Assembly (NCBI GenBank): GCA_963920665.1
Contig: OY987269.1
Location: forward strand, 5,520,501-5,584,500
Direction: 5' to 3'
Length of the DNA: 64,000 nt
Source of the DNA: Straminergon stramineum
Lineage: Eukaryota > Streptophyta > Bryopsida > Hypnales > Calliergonaceae
Within the stretch, counting starts at the first letter, position 1. Every line of letters begins with the position of its first letter. Both the position numbers and the translations under genes were made by a program. The notes under the pieces were generated by a model. That model worked only from the letters and a program-made list of their open reading frames with translations. It was not told the DNA's origin and ran no database searches. Shown here piece by piece: positions 13,561-27,170 of the stretch.

Positions 13561-16500
13561 ACTAAAATTAGGTTAGATTTTGGCAAAAATGCACCATAAA
13601 AAGGTTGGACTTGTGTGCCTCCATTGTGTTGGCGCATTTATGGAGGGATTGATCTAGACAAGCTCAAATTGTCTAGTAGGAATGGTAAATTGCCTAAAAA
13701 ACCCACCTTGCATGGAGATAATGTTGGGATAGTAGCACAAGAAAACTAAACATAGTTATCTTCTTAGTACTAGTGCAGCTATGCAACTAATTTACCAAGG
13801 TGACATTAATATTAAACTAGCGCATGATAAAACATTATTGTATTGTATGCACTTATACCCAAATAATTATTTATAGTGACAACAATTTTATGCTAGTAGG
13901 ATACACTCATACTTCTTTAATGTGATCCTCTCTTCAATGACATTTTGGAATATCATATATAGTCACTTGTTTTTCCTCATTGTCATTGCCTAGAGCACAC
14001 TTGCCTTACATTCAAACTATATAACATGTAATATGTTTGTCTCCCTAGTAGTCATACTTAGGGATTTTGGAAGGGTTGGTTCTTCATGGATGGAAGAGAT
14101 AGTTTGTCAATAGTGGATAGACAAGGTAGCAAAGGATTTTCTCACTGGAGTAAAAATGGTAGATGGATATTTGTTCTAGGATTATGAAGACTTTCTATTA
14201 TGTAAAGGTTTTTTCATCTCTTTTGTTACAAGGATTTTTGTGTGGATATCTTATAGTACGGTAATAAAACAATATAATTTCTTTACATGCATGCATGGTA
14301 TTAGAACTATAGAAGTTTCTTTTGTTGCCCATTCCTAATATCCTTGAACCACTTGCAAGACCACTCTTTTGGAAAAAATCTTGTGTAAACTCATGTGGAA
14401 CTTTTATAATAATGGAGAGAATAGGAGGGTTGAGGCTAAAAGAAATGAATGATTGAACAAATGACTCAGAGAGAAGGGAGAACTTGACAAAGGTAAGAAA
14501 GATACATTTGGAGATTGAAAGAAATATCTTTGTCTATAACAAAGATTCTTTAAGGGGATGAATAGTTCTCAATTCACGAACAATATGTGTAATGGAATAG
14601 TGCCCAACAAAGAACACTAATTTCTTCATTGCCAAGTCATTGTTCATGTATTGTTTAGGATGCCCCAAATATGCCTTAATGAAAAAATATTATCTTTTTG
14701 AACATCCCTCTACTGTGATAGCTACTTGCAAATAGACTTATGATAAGACTCCCAACACTTCATTGCCTTCTACTCATCTGATAAAACCTCTAAAGAACAA
14801 CTTTCATTATTCCCTAAGTGCTTGAACTAAAGATAACAAGAATACTTTTTAAATAGTACACCAAATTAGGTAACTAGCTCCTCCAAAATAACTACAACAT
14901 ATCCTAGATTTATGCTTAGAATTCTTTATTCTTTCTACTAATTAAGTAATTAATATATTATCCAAGTTGTTCCTAATCAAATGGCTTGCAAGTGGCTTGC
15001 CAATTTTAATAAGATGTTAGTGCCAAAGCTCTTGTCAAGACTTCTCTTGAGTGCTCATGACCATGGTTCATAGTGAGAAGAAATTCAAAGACTAGACTTC
15101 TAGAGATACCAAGATTTGAAATCCAATCTCCTAAATTTCTTTATATGAATAATGCAAAGAGAGACACCTAAATATTCTTTGTAAAGGGTTCACCCTTTAA
15201 CTTTGGAATCCTCTTTTGAAATTTTGTACATTTTCACTTATATTTGATTTATGAATATAGTAATTACCTAAATTTTATCAAATTAATTATAAAGTAAGAT
15301 TATCTTTTAACTATTCAAATATTTTTGTGGATGAATGGAAAATTTTTGAATAAGACATTGGCTAGAAGCCTTCTACTCATGCGTGATTGCAAGAAACACT
15401 TGTCCTATTTTTTTGTCCCCTTGCCCTCGGACATGTGGTTTTTTGGTCATAACTTTTGCATCGTAAGTCCGTTTGTCTTGAAATTTGGAATGAAGGTACA
15501 TATAAAAGTTTCACACATTCTGGATTTTCTGTTCTTAAAAAAAAATTACTTTACTATTTTTAAAGTAACCCCGATTAGGTGTCTACCTTGGCCATTTTGG
15601 GGGGTTTTGAGCCAAAGTTGTACCCAAAAATGCGAACTAGAAGCCACAAATTGGAGAAGTTGGAGGTGTACTTGCATTACAATGAGAGACGAAGAGTTTT
15701 TTTGCAAAAAACCTTTGCATGAGGTGTCTACATGGGGCCAAAGTGATCGTTGTTCACGCACATTTGTCGGATAGGAATAAATTTTCTTTGAAGAAATTTT
15801 TGGTGCAATGTGAGAGCAAGCTTGTCTACAAAAATAAATTTTTTTCTAGTAATTTTTTAAATTATTAAAAATGAAAAGGTCCATAGACCCCTTTTCTACT
15901 ATTTTTTGCTCCCAGTGGCTTCTATAGTACTAATCAACAGTTAAGATCTGCAGGTGCCCGAAATTGACAGTTGAGATTTGTAGGCGCAATCTGACGCACA
16001 AAATTGATAGTAGTTTGTAGTATTGCCAATCCTACAACCAAAAATTGGGTTTTTGAACAAGAAACGTGAAGTCTTTCTTGCAATCACCCTCATCATCCAA
16101 AATATGGATTCGAAGCGGTTAGGGGTTAACCCCTCATCGTCGAAGGGGACAAAAAGTATCCTCAAGTCCAATTCAAAGTGCTGTAACTTTTGCATCCAAT
16201 GTCTGAATTCAATAAAACTTGTTGTAAAATTTGCACTCTCTCTTCTAGTTTGTATGGTAAAATTTTTAGATCAATCCAAGATGTACTGAGTTTTTAGAAG
16301 CCCATTGAAGTTCACAAGTTCAATTTGAGTTCACTAAACTGCATTTGATGGCTGCAAGTTTGGGGGCTTGTATCTTTTAAATACTTAGAGGATTTTTGCC
16401 TCTTTTGAATACTTGGGAAGATTTATGTTGCCATAGGCAAATTTCCACTGGCTACTATGTGGCAAGACAAGGATAAGATATGGAGGGTATCAACCTCTTA

Positions 16501-17900
16501 GAGTTGCAAATGAAAAATTAAAAAATATTGTTAAAAAACGCGAGTAAGTGAGTTAGTATCATGCGATTGGCTTTAGAAAGATCAGACAAAAACTTCAACA
16601 ACATTCTAAAGGATGTTATTTTCTTGTAGAAGAATTCTTCTAATTTTCACCACTTATATACCAATATTGAGTGATATCTTATTAATTAGGGCAACAAAAG
16701 AACCAATAGAAGAAGGTAATTCCTAAACTCTTTTGATTTCATGCTCGTGGGGTCAGTGTGTTAAGAAAATAAAGATATAGGTGCGAACAACCACTATTTT
16801 ATAGGAAAGTATGAATTAATTTTTTTTTTCACATACTATCATTATATAATTTTCTAATGGGATCTATCATGCCATACCCTATAGTACATTAAAGACATAC
16901 ATCCAATGCCATTTTCAATACTCTATATTACTCTAAATGCATTTATAATTTTTTGCCCTGATGTTTTTCAAAATACCCTATCATTTGTTTGAACATATGT
17001 TGCTACTCCAACCTCTCACCCCCCCCCCCCGAGATTTCATGTGAATTTTTCATAACCATCCTCAACTCTATATTGTATGGTTGGGAGGATCTTTGGCTTT
17101 CAAATGTTGAAGGGCTTTGCTAGGTTCAATTCTTGCTAAGGATGTAAGATTAATGAATACTTTTAGATTGGAATTGTTTGTTATTTACATTGAAAGAATT
17201 TTGCAATTTAGCCAGTGCTAATTTCAATTTAGAGAAAATTGGCTCATGAGAGATAAATGGGTACCTTTTGTGATTAAGAGGGTGAAACCAGTGACCATTC
17301 AAAAACCCGGTCCATTTTCATGGAAGGAGGAAATCAACTACCAAAATTCCTGAACACTAGGACTATGCACAAGGGGTGGGGTGAGCCCTGGCTCTGACAT
17401 CTAATACCAGAGGGCGGGCCCCCACTCCTTGATGATAAAAGAAGGGATGGAGGGGAATACCCGACCCTTTCTACCCAATCCTCCTTGCCTGGATTACCTC
17501 GCCAAATGGCATCATGGTGATTTCCCCAAGGGGCCAAATGATTTTCCTGAGGAATGATCTTCAATTTTTTATTTGTTGTAACCAATTATGTAATGAAATT
17601 GGAAGTGTTTTGGATTAGATTTTTGGAGGTGAGTTTTCGGGGTTAGGTTTGACAATGATTTTTCTTGGTTTGTTTGTGTGTTTTTAAATCATTATAGCTT
17701 TTTGTGGATGATAGTACACATTGTGTGTAATGGGTGCTTGATTTTTGGGTTTTATATTGTGTGTTCATTTGAAGGTTCTATACATATTTTACAAAATAAT
17801 TTTTCAAGGTTTTCATAGGTTAATATGGTACCCTCATTTCTCTTTCAAGTTATAGTCATCTAGATGTTGCTCTCTTAATTTGGTAATAAAAAATTCTTTT
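13560..17900. other. AT-rich intergenic sequence with old repeats
   Basis: No protein family is recognised in the short open frames, including the 149-codon frame at 15325-15774, which starts in repeat-like sequence. At 17019-17030 there is a run of 12 C. At about 17330-17480 a GC-richer patch holds words resembling a split TGGTATCAGAGC primer-binding site on the - strand (CTGGTATTAGATGTCAGAGC), possibly a retroelement remnant; this is weak. Confidence 0.35.
16161..16375. repeat. dispersed repeat, copy 2 (matches 1883-2094)
   Basis: This is a same-orientation diverged copy of 1883-2094. Just upstream, at 16122-16133, the sequence AGGGGTTAACCCC places two CCCC-type ends on either side of a single TTAA, so this repeat may start at a piggyBac-type terminus. 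No coding content is seen. Confidence 0.6.
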
Positions 17901-17939
17901 AGTTCCAAACCAAGAGCTTGGGGTATATTGGATTTTGAC

Positions 17940-19163
17940 AATGGCATTTCAATGCAGTCCCATTTTCTATCATTGTTGTTGCTTCTTGCCTCATGAAAGA
18001 AACCCATTCTCCCCGCCTATTTTGGGTAGAGCCTAGGCAATCAACATATTGGAACTTTATGGAAAGGGTAGTATAGAGATCTAGTGATGAAATACACTGT
18101 AACAAATTCAAGAAGTTTTACAAAATGAGTTTCAATGCATTTGACAATTTAGTGAATATGTTGATTCATTTCTTGAGAAGTAGACGTGTGAATTAAGTGA
18201 CGTCCCAAATGGAAATTAAAATATAGTGGCATGTGTAATTTACAAATTTGCTCATGATTATAGTCTTGAGCACATGGCATAACGTTTTAAGATAGGAGCT
18301 TCAACCATTAAAAAGTATGTTGACATTGTTTGTGATATACTTACTGATAAAGACAAATTATTTTGTCTATATATTAACATTCCTGAGGGAGCACGCCTTC
18401 AAGTAACTTCAAGGCATCATTTCTGATTTTGAGGAATTAACGGGCTTGCCAAACATATGTGGAGCAATCAATGGAACTCACATACCATTAGCAAAGAATT
18501 TAAGTAGAAGAGTCACATTAGCAGCAAATGATTTTTTCAATAGAAAAAGATTTTAGTCTATTCTATTACAAGTTGTTTGTGATTCACGAAAGATCTTTTG
18601 GAATGTTTGTGTTGGCCAACCTAGAGGAGTGTGTGATGGTGGACAATTCAAAATGTCTAGTTTATACTATAAAGCTTTGAGGAAACAAGAGATTCTTCAA
18701 CAACCGGTGGTTTTAGTTGGAGGTGTCAGATGTACTTTTTATTTGATTGGAGATGCTATTTGTCCCATTCGCATGTATTTGATGAAAAATTGGAACTTAG
18801 AAGGTTCCCAATGATTTGTAGAAGAAAAGGTTTGACAACTCCATGAATTCTGAAAGTATTGTGATTGAGTAAGCATTTGGTACACTAAAGAATAAATGGA
18901 GAATTTTGAAGCATTTTAATTCTAGAGTTGACAAAACTGCAAGGATTACAGTAGCTTGTTGTCAATTACACAACCATAGTGAGATGTTGAACGAGCCAGA
19001 GTCCCATGTAGCTAATGCAAATTTGCAAAAAGATCCACTTGTTGGATTTGGGAATGAAAGATTACATGTAGCTACAAAGGGAGAACATGTAAAACGTCAA
19101 GGAGAAATACTTAGGCAAAAATTGTTCAGACAATGGGTTTTGGAGAACCCTAATGATGAATGA
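17940..19163 (+). pseudogene. PIF/Harbinger transposase, decayed
   Basis: This is a relic of a DDE_4-type (HARBI1-like) transposase, which cuts and pastes PIF/Harbinger elements. The N-terminal part reads through a WNF..R..YRSSDE segment (about 18040-18100) into a KMSFNAFDNLV helix region. The core follows: an IPEGARLQV motif near 18385, then GAINGTHIPLA near 18465, FWNVCVGQPRGVCD near 18600, LIGDAICPIRMYLM near 18750, AFGTLKNKWRILKHF near 18875 and ITVACCQLHN near 18945. In the family the first motif is usually GAIDGTHI, so the first catalytic Asp is Asn here. Several in-frame stops (for example just before AFGTLKNKW) and frame changes break it. Its partner ORF lies convergently at 19400-20200. 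Confidence 0.85.
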
Positions 19164-19399
19164 CAATAATAAAATTGCAATTGCATTTTCAACAAGTATT
19201 GGATGGGAAATGAATTTTTGTACAAACTACAAATTTTGTTATAAAAATCTTTTATTCAATGTAATGGAATTTAGAAAAAAATCCAATCAAAGTCCAATCC
19301 AATCCAATTCCATATAAGTTTGGAAATCCAATTCCAATGCACTCAAGCATGAATACTATTCATCATAGAAGATGCAAAACCTATTTAGAATTGTTGGAA

Positions 19400-20200
19400 G
19401 AATCCTTAGACTTCAAAGCTTCAATAAATAGATTTGCCATCTGTAGTTGATCCTTCATGGCCAACTTCCAACTCTCTCTCTCTCTCTCATTGTCTATCAA
19501 CTTCTTTATAATCTAGAACTTCATCTTCTCTACCTAGAGAATTCTTTCGGAAAAATTGTTGATGGCAGAAGCAATAGATTCATCTAATGCTCTAAGTTTC
19601 TTCTTCTTCGTTCTTGCACTTTTGTTCACTTGTCTCTCACATCCTAGTTGATTAACTACCTTTGTGCATGGTGAATGTGAAGAAGCAACACCTGAAACAG
19701 AAGGAGGAAGACTACTAGGCAAGGTGGAGTCATTATCACTTAGAATTAGAGTCTTAGAATATTGCAAATGAACACCTTGATCAACACCATGAGGCACACC
19801 ATTGATTTTAGTAGTACCACCAAAAATATTGTCAAAGATTTCATAACATGGTATCTAAGTGGAAGGTGGTGCTCCAATTTTTTCTTCCTTCACCTTCCCC
19901 TTGAAATATGTTGTCCTCATTTTTGCCCACTTATCACACGTTTGTTGCCAAGTTCTTTGAGGCTCTTCTGGGAACTATGTGTTTAGTTTCTTCGCAAAGA
20001 ACTCTCAATTCGCTTGTTTGAAAGGCTTGCAGTTGTACTCCCAGTATTTTTCCTCTCACATGTTTACCAGAAACTTCAAACCCCCCTCCTTCCACTCCTT
20101 CCTCAAATTTGGAGTACCACAAGAAGTTCTCTCTTGATTCCTTTGAGAACTATCTCCCCTTTCATCTCCCATCATTAGAGCTAGCAAACCTCCTTGTGGG
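19400..20200 (-). pseudogene. trihelix/Myb-like partner ORF of the Harbinger element, decayed
   Basis: Harbinger elements usually carry a second ORF with a SANT/Myb or trihelix fold that helps the transposase bind DNA and enter the nucleus. Here the - strand reads, with frame breaks, through a KYWEYNCKPFKQ stretch (about 20030), a DKWAKMRTTYFKGKVKEE segment (about 19910) and PCYEIFDNIFGG (about 19845). An 87-codon open C-terminal frame (19797-19534) then ends in a basic KKKKLRALDESIASAI helix. The DKW...W.YE order is what I know from plant trihelix-type partners. The assignment rests on this pattern and on the convergent neighbour at 17940-19163. Confidence 0.6.
19472..19488. repeat. (CT)n microsatellite
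   Basis: A run of CT dinucleotides lies inside the decayed Harbinger partner ORF. On the - strand it encodes a short Glu-Arg repeat. Confidence 0.9.
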
Positions 20201-20399
20201 ACCTCCATCATGACCCAAAAAAATTGCACTTCAATATACACCCCACCAAGAAACAAAGGATCCCTAGATACAAGAGCTTTGAAGTAGGTTCTCTAGGGTT
20301 CAAAAGTAGAGAGCCTGGGAGAGAGATGACCCTTCTTGTTCTGCTTTTAACTTTACCTATATGTGAAACCTCAGTGAACACACCTTGAGGGCTCGGGTA

Positions 20400-21365
20400 T
20401 CATAGTTCATGAGGTCTAATCCATAAGGCCTAGCTGAACCAAACTCGCAGCTTTCGGGACTCATATCCAAAGTCCAATGCCCCCCCATTAGCTTCATGTG
20501 TGCAGGTCTACTACTACAACCGGTTGTTGCCCCTTTGCCTCTGCCTTCCCCAATGAGCCTCTTCCATTTCTGTTCACCATGCGATACACTTTGTTCTTTA
20601 CTTCCAAGATCACGTGAAGATTTCCTGCCACTCTACTAGTGGACAACCCACCTTCTCTTCCATGCTTGCTCGTAGCTGCCCCGACAATTACTTGCTTCCA
20701 ACTAACAAGACCGAATTAGGGGAATATGTTGTAAATCAATGTGATGCTTGTAGTTGGCAACCTTTCGCATGGATTGTTGGAGAACTCAACTGGAGAGGGA
20801 GAGAGCTTTAGAAATTTATCGAGAATAATCACTTCAAACTTCACTTCGCTTTGTAGGAGGATTGGAGGAGAAGAATGAGCTCTAATGAAGAGAGATTGCA
20901 CATAAGAGAAGGCAGTACGTTTGCTACCATTGTGGTCACTAACAAGGCATGTGACGAATGTTGATTTAATTCGTGTGTATGTGGATGATGTATGCAAGCA
21001 TGTCCTGACACTGGATAGGAAGGAGGAGGATATGTGCACTTAATTTGCATAGGAATTCTCATTGGAATTGCATGCTTAGATTTTGTAGTGAGTAGGGAAA
21101 GGAACCTAGCTAGCTAGAATCTTGTGGAGTTGGTTTCGAAGAGAACGGAATGGCAAAGAAGGGAGCTCTTAAACTAGCCTAACTACCCTTCAGGAAACGA
21201 GCACGAATATGACACTTTGTAGTGAAATGTGCAAAAGAGGGACTAGAGTCAAGATTTCGGCATTTCAAGGAGGTTGAGCAAGGGACAAGGTGGGACTTAA
21301 AGTTGGATCTTAGATATGGGAAATGGGACCAGTTGGACTACACAAAGTAACATAGACAGGACTCT
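20400..21365. other. intergenic, moderate GC, no gene recognised
   Basis: Short open frames on both strands (for example the 107-codon - strand frame at 20716-21039) match nothing I know. This stretch may be the outer part of the Harbinger element, but I could not find its terminal inverted repeats. Confidence 0.3.
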
Positions 21366-21696
21366 CACTATAACAAAACATAGTAAAAAAAAAACCATAG
21401 TCAGGATCGATTACAATTCTTTTTGCCATGTTTTTGTATAGGGCCTCTACGAGCACAATCAATTTCTTTTGTGATTTCCAAATTCAATTTTTAGAATTTT
21501 TGGGCGTGTAATATACCATTGGAAAGGTATTGAAAAGACCTTTCGAACAATATATTACACGCCCAAAAATTCTAAAAATTGCAGTCGGAAATTGCAAAAG
21601 AAGTTAACACCTACTATGCACGCATGCACAAAAACGTGGCAAAAAAACCCGTACTCAAATTTGAGTGCATTTTTTTTACCATGTTATGTTACAGTG
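21366..21696. mobile_element. CACTA-type MITE, 331 bp, TSD TCT
   Basis: The left end CACTATAACAAAACATAGTA pairs with a right end that reverse-complements to CACTGTAACATAACATGGTA. The trinucleotide TCT flanks both sides (21363-21365 and 21697-21699), as expected for CACTA (EnSpm) elements. The interior has its own inverted repeat around a GGGCGTGTAATAT word (about 21500 and 21560). There is no ORF. Confidence 0.82.
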
Positions 21697-21699
21697 TCT

Positions 21700-23568
21700 G
21701 TTCACATCCAAGCTTTTCTTGCATGTCCTCTACAAAAATGCTGTAATCTCGTGAAATTGGACAGAAAAGAAAGCAGATCTTGCGAAACTATGTGTCAGGA
21801 AAGAATTTGAAAGGAGAAAGGCGAGTATATATCCATGACTAATAATCTAGCTCCTCTCAGCTCTAGAAATGGTGGTGTCCTACTTGTTAATGCAAGAATC
21901 TCAAGGGACTGCATAGTAGTGTACACAATGGGGAGTTACAACAAGAATTCCCTTTTTAGGGATTTTTCCTAGTTTACACATTTTAGTTGTCTCGTAGAGA
22001 AAATATTCTATACAACCATGTCTTGATTTGCAATCAAAACATGCCACATCCCTTTGTAATTCAAAGACGAAAACAATGACATCCTCCACGATTGATGTGA
22101 GTCCAAGTGGTTTTTTTGAGATTGCATGCGAATTACTTATCTTGATCGATGTGGAAGATTGTATGGGTTGCGTAGACAGATTGGAAGGATGCATTAGGGA
22201 CTATTTTTCTCGAAGTTGGAGAAAGATGAGAAGGTATTGGATAGTGTAGACAACAGTTGCAAGTCGGTGTATTCCGATGAGGCTTGGGAGCTAACAGAGT
22301 TGCTATATGAGCCGCCATTGCTAGAGGTGACGCAGTTGCAAGGTTGGTTCTGCACCATCCACATGTGATTCATTGCCGCCACCCTACTCGTCGATGTCTT
22401 GGACCTTCTCACAAATCCCAACAATTGTCATGTCTTCAATGGCATGAAGGTGCTCATCATTTCCTTGTCACCCTAATCTCATATTACAGGTAGTGCAAAA
22501 TCACTCTGGTTCTCATTTTCTAGTTAAACCCCTTGGAGACCTTGAGAAGAAAGAGAATGTCTATCTAATGCTTTTGAAGGAAAGTAAATACCAGCTTTGA
22601 CATGAACCTAGGCAATGAAATCACCATCTCGGCAAATTTCATAATTCTTTCTACCTTGGCATGGACTACATTGTCATATGATCGAATTTCAATCCCACAC
22701 AATTTGCTATTTTCATATCAACTTCATAGTTTCTGAAATTTTAATATGCTATGTAATTTTTGTAAATTTGTAATAAAGTCAAATTAGTTGCAATTTTAGG
22801 AAATGCTTTGAACTTCTAGTACTAGAAAACCCCATCCAATACCATGAAGTTTGAATTAAAGCTGCATCTGATGCGATATTGGCCAGTTACAAGAGGGTTA
22901 TGACTCATAATTCCGCAAATCCTAATCGTTGTGAAAGCCTTGTGAAGTAGCTAGAATTAGGGATGTTCTCAATTGATTATGACGAATGGAAATCTTTGTT
23001 TAATAATCTTCTTGAACCTTCTAGCTCTCAACAATTATCTAGCTAACCTATGTTTGGTTCATTTCTGGACTCTTTTCTTTGCATAGACATTGTGTACTTT
23101 CGAATCAAAATGCCATTAAATTGAAGAAAACTTTGCAAATATGGCTTCTAAGTTCCATTCCATTCTCAAATAGGTCACCATTCATGTGTCAAAAGTCATG
23201 CAACTGTGAAGAATTTGTCATACACCATTTAGAATTTGTGAATGTCAGGTATCTTTGGTAAATCATTACATATGATTGCAAATTTGCAACACTAATATTT
23301 ACTAAGGTGACTATGCAATAGTGAATCACAATGGGGTTTCACTAGGTGATTTTTTATAGCAATATTTTTTGAAGCAATTTACTACGGGATGTCTTCTAAT
23401 GTAAACTCTTGGAAGTCCCCTCTATTTAAGTTCAAATTGTTTTGCAGTTTTGTATACGAGTTAAATATGAAGATAGCCCTTACTTGCTTGTAGTTTCAAC
23501 TTTCTAAGGCACAGTTCATTGTGGCAAATGTGAGATTTGATTCATGTTATCTAATTAAATAAGCACTC

Positions 23569-23606
<38 letters not shown>

Positions 23607-26340
23607 ATCGAACCCTCCATAGGAAGTAGTGTACTGCAAGACTTTGGAAGGTGATGGAAAGAGACAGAATATTGAGTTGGATTAGGTGGTGTGTTGGAAA
23701 TTCTTGTTCTTTTCAGTGTTGTCAGTCACTCGGATCTTTGTGGAGTAGAAGTGGCTAGACAAGATAGTACTACTCTCTAACCTTTGTCGAATCTTGAGCA
23801 TTGCCTGGAGTCCCCCCAAAATGACTATGACTATGATGAACTTGGAATATGTGATAAGTGTACTACAATCGATAATTGGAAATTACTTGTACACCTATGA
23901 TCTCACCTACTATATTCCACTTTGTTGCTTAGTAAGCTATTCCATTCTATCACTCATCTCAACTATGATTTTGAGCCCTTTTCTTACCTGCCAAATTCTT
24001 ATTGTCTCATATATATGTAACTTTGTGTGCCTTGACAAAAAAGATGAGTGTACTTAGCGAATTTTGAATTGAGTACACCAGTTTCATAATGTTGGGTGAG
24101 AAATCAAATGAAGTGATATTTTTAGAAGGTGATGTTTATAGAACTCTAGGTATATTTGGATTGTCAAAGTTGCATTTCATTGTGCTTCATATTGGAATCA
24201 TGATGTGAGAGTAACATTAGGGGGAGTCGCAATAGCTTCTGTCATATTAAGTGAGTTGGAGAAACCTAACTCCCTCCTTGGGGAAGTACAAGATTCTTCA
24301 ATAAGTTAAGTGAAGAACTCTTGGTTATTCACTCATCTCCTTCTAGGTGCTTTTCTTCAACAAGTTGGGGGAATGAGAGCTCCCTACTATAACTACCCTT
24401 AATTATTACTAAGAATATTAAGCAATAATTTTGGGGTATCTTAGTAAGAACTTGCTTTCACACCCTAAACTTCTCAATTGATTCTTCTTCACCAGTCTCC
24501 ATCTACTTAAGGTGAAGATCTGATATAGAGTAGAATATTCTACATGAGTTAGAACTATCGAATTGCTCATGATTACCAATGGTATGAGTGTTTGCAGATA
24601 TTTTTCGTTTTGGCAAAGCAAGGGGGGACGACACGCAAGTTCAAAAGCTCATGTGAGGTTGAACCGATGAAGGCCTTTGCGGTAGAAACTATGAAAGCTT
24701 TACACACAAATGTTGAGGTTGTAAAGGCCTCCCAAACTAGAAGTGGTGGTGGTGGTAGTGGTGGTGCTACTCCTATTGTAGGTTCATGGTTTACTTTAAA
24801 GCAAGTGACTGAGCCCACCATTAAGCTACCATGGCCACTTAGCATCTACATCCAAGGGATTGCGGAGAAGGTCATAAGAGACATGGTATTGTTAAGACCA
24901 CATTGATATGATAGCTTGAAAAACTACCCCTGTAAGGCACTTTTTGTTTTCCTTCTACAGGCATTCAATTCTTACACTTGCTTTAAGCTCAAAGTGTGTA
25001 TTTGTACAATTGCTTTCAATTGGTGGGATGCTTGGAGTAGTCTACCTAAACCCTAAACCTTGAGTGCCACCTTTTCACTTGTGCATTGTGTTTGCACAAG
25101 CATCTTTGATTACCACAAGAGCGTGGGATTAAGTCATACATTTGAATTAGTGTTTTAATTTTATGCTTTTTATGTTTTTGTACTGACCATGTACATGAAT
25201 ATTACCAATTATTTTTAATAATAATGTGTTAGTTAGAGGTGGGCAAACCAAGAATACTTGTGCAAAGAGTGCAGAATACAATTGTGGTGGCACGATGTTC
25301 TAACTTTCCATTTTCTGGAGTTCTGACCCTAGACTGAGTTAACATTTAGTCCACCTTCCAAGTACCACGGGGTTCTAAATCGGAACCCCACAATTCATTG
25401 TTGGACTTGCCAATTTAATGATGCAAGGTGCAACACGTAATGCAAGAACACCACGCAGTTACGAATAGGGTGAGATTTTTCAAAGATGCAAAATGACTTT
25501 GTATTGGTTCTCCTCTAAACCTCCTTGGCTTGCATTAGTCTCCCTTGAGGTAAGAAATGTCTCAATTATCTTTTTTACTTTAACCCTTGAGTGCCCAAAA
25601 TTGGAATCACGAAACGAGGCCAAAATGTACTTGTTTCTACTTAGGCGTGCCAAAAAATTGCAAAAAGAAGATCCACGCGAGTTGGCCATTCAAAGTGAGA
25701 AAGTTAGTGAAAGGAATTTCTCCAAAAGTTGTGAAAATTTTCACCATTTGGTTTATAATCTTATAATGGTCAAAGTGTAGTTGAGTATGAAAAAAGGTGT
25801 TGATTGCAAGTAGGTTTGCCAATTCAAAAATTCACATGAATTCAGGCAAGGAAACGATTGTCATAAAATTTGCTGAATAGGTGGAGTTAGATCATGACTC
25901 TGCCCTACAAAATTGTAGAAATTTTTGACGCCCCAATCATCGCATACTATAGCTATGAAAATACAACATGCAAAATCAATTCACTACAAGACCGGGAGTA
26001 GTGTACAAAAGCCACTCACATGCTAGATGCCTTGTTGGTGACAAACCCGAGTACCCACTGCCACATTAGCCATCTCATGCTTCTCTACCAACTATCGAGT
26101 TCAACTAAACATGGAGGTTGCAGTCCTTGCCTTTGCTGAGGCATGGCCATAGGCAAAAAGAATGTACTTATAAAAAAAATTCTTCAAAAAGTAAAAGCCA
26201 CAAAGGGATGCAATTTTACCTCAAACAAAAGAGACAATTCAAAATGGCAATGTCCATGTTTCCATACAACTAGAACACATGAATAGTATGAAGTGCCAGT
26301 AACAAAATAAGCCATGGAGATTGCAAGCCTCAGTAGTCTG
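21700..26340. other. AT-rich intergenic sequence, no gene recognised
   Basis: The open frames are short and unrecognised. The 104-codon + frame at 24592-24906 holds a SGGGGSGG run caused by a GGTGGTGGT microrepeat and has no visible domain. A (TA)n tract lies at 23571-23603. I see no splice-linked set of exons. Confidence 0.4.
23571..23603. repeat. (TA)n microsatellite
   Basis: An uninterrupted TA dinucleotide run of about 33 bp. Confidence 0.95.
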
Positions 26341-26559
26341 TACCCTCACTACAAGAAAACCAGTGTTTTATGACTATGAAAATATGACTAGAGATGACTG
26401 GCAACTACTCACAGTCATATTTTTGGAGCCTAAGACCTTGGAAAAGAATATGACTACAAATATGACAATTAGTCATATTCTAGCGTGGTATTTTGAGGAC
26501 GTATAGTATACGCCCATTGGGAACACCAAAATACTTCATAGGGAACGATAGGGAACATG

Positions 26560-27170
26560 TTTGGAGAACGTCTAGTCATATTTGGTAGTCATATTTTTAC
26601 AACAATCATATTTGGCAGTCATATCTTTATGGTTGTGAATTTTTTTCTCTTTTAGGGCAGCCCAAGGTAAATTTGTGTGGGAAACATGCTTAAAGAGGTC
26701 TTAGTCATATTTTTGCTTCAGTCATATTTCGTAGTCATATTTTGCAGGCAATCATATTTTGCAGTCATATCTTTATGGTTGTGACTTTTTTTTTCTTTTA
26801 GGTTGGCCCAAGGTAAATTTGGGTGGGAAACATGCTTGGAGAGGTCCTAGTCATATTTTTGCTTTAGTCATATTTCATAGTCATATTTTGTAGGCAATCA
26901 TATTTTGCAGTCATATCTTCATGGTTGTGACTTTTTTTTTCTTTTAGGTTGGCCCAAGGTAAATTTGGGTGAGAAACATGCTTGGATAGGTCTTAGTCAT
27001 ATTTTTGCTTCAGTCATATTTTGTAGGCAATCATATTTTGTAGTCATATCTTTATGGTTGTGACTTTTTTTTTCTTTTAGGTTGGCCCAAGGTAAATTTG
27101 GGTGGGAAACATGCTTGGATAGGTCCTAGTCATATTTTTGCTTCAATCATATTTCATAATCATATTTCTT
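26560..27170. repeat. tandem array, about 145-bp unit, left subterminal region
   Basis: Four units are anchored by CCCAAGGTAAATTTG at about 26661, 26808, 26953 and 27086. Each contains AGTCATATTTTTGCTT, further TCATATTT words and a T-rich tract. The array lies just inside the left end of the CACTA element, where the transposase-binding repeats of this superfamily sit. Confidence 0.85.

Noticed and set aside
15325..15774. 149-codon frame as a gene
   Set aside because: No domain or conserved motif is recognisable, and it lies in AT-rich sequence with repeat-like words, including 'GGTCATAACTTTTG', a phrase close to ones in other dispersed repeats here.
17330..17480. LTR retrotransposon primer-binding site
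   Set aside because: The - strand words resemble TGGTATCAGAGC but are interrupted by inserted bases, and no LTRs, gag or pol frames were found nearby.
24592..24906. Glycine-rich 104-codon protein
   Set aside because: The Gly run comes from a short GGT microrepeat; the frame has no ATG context, domain or splice signals that support a gene.
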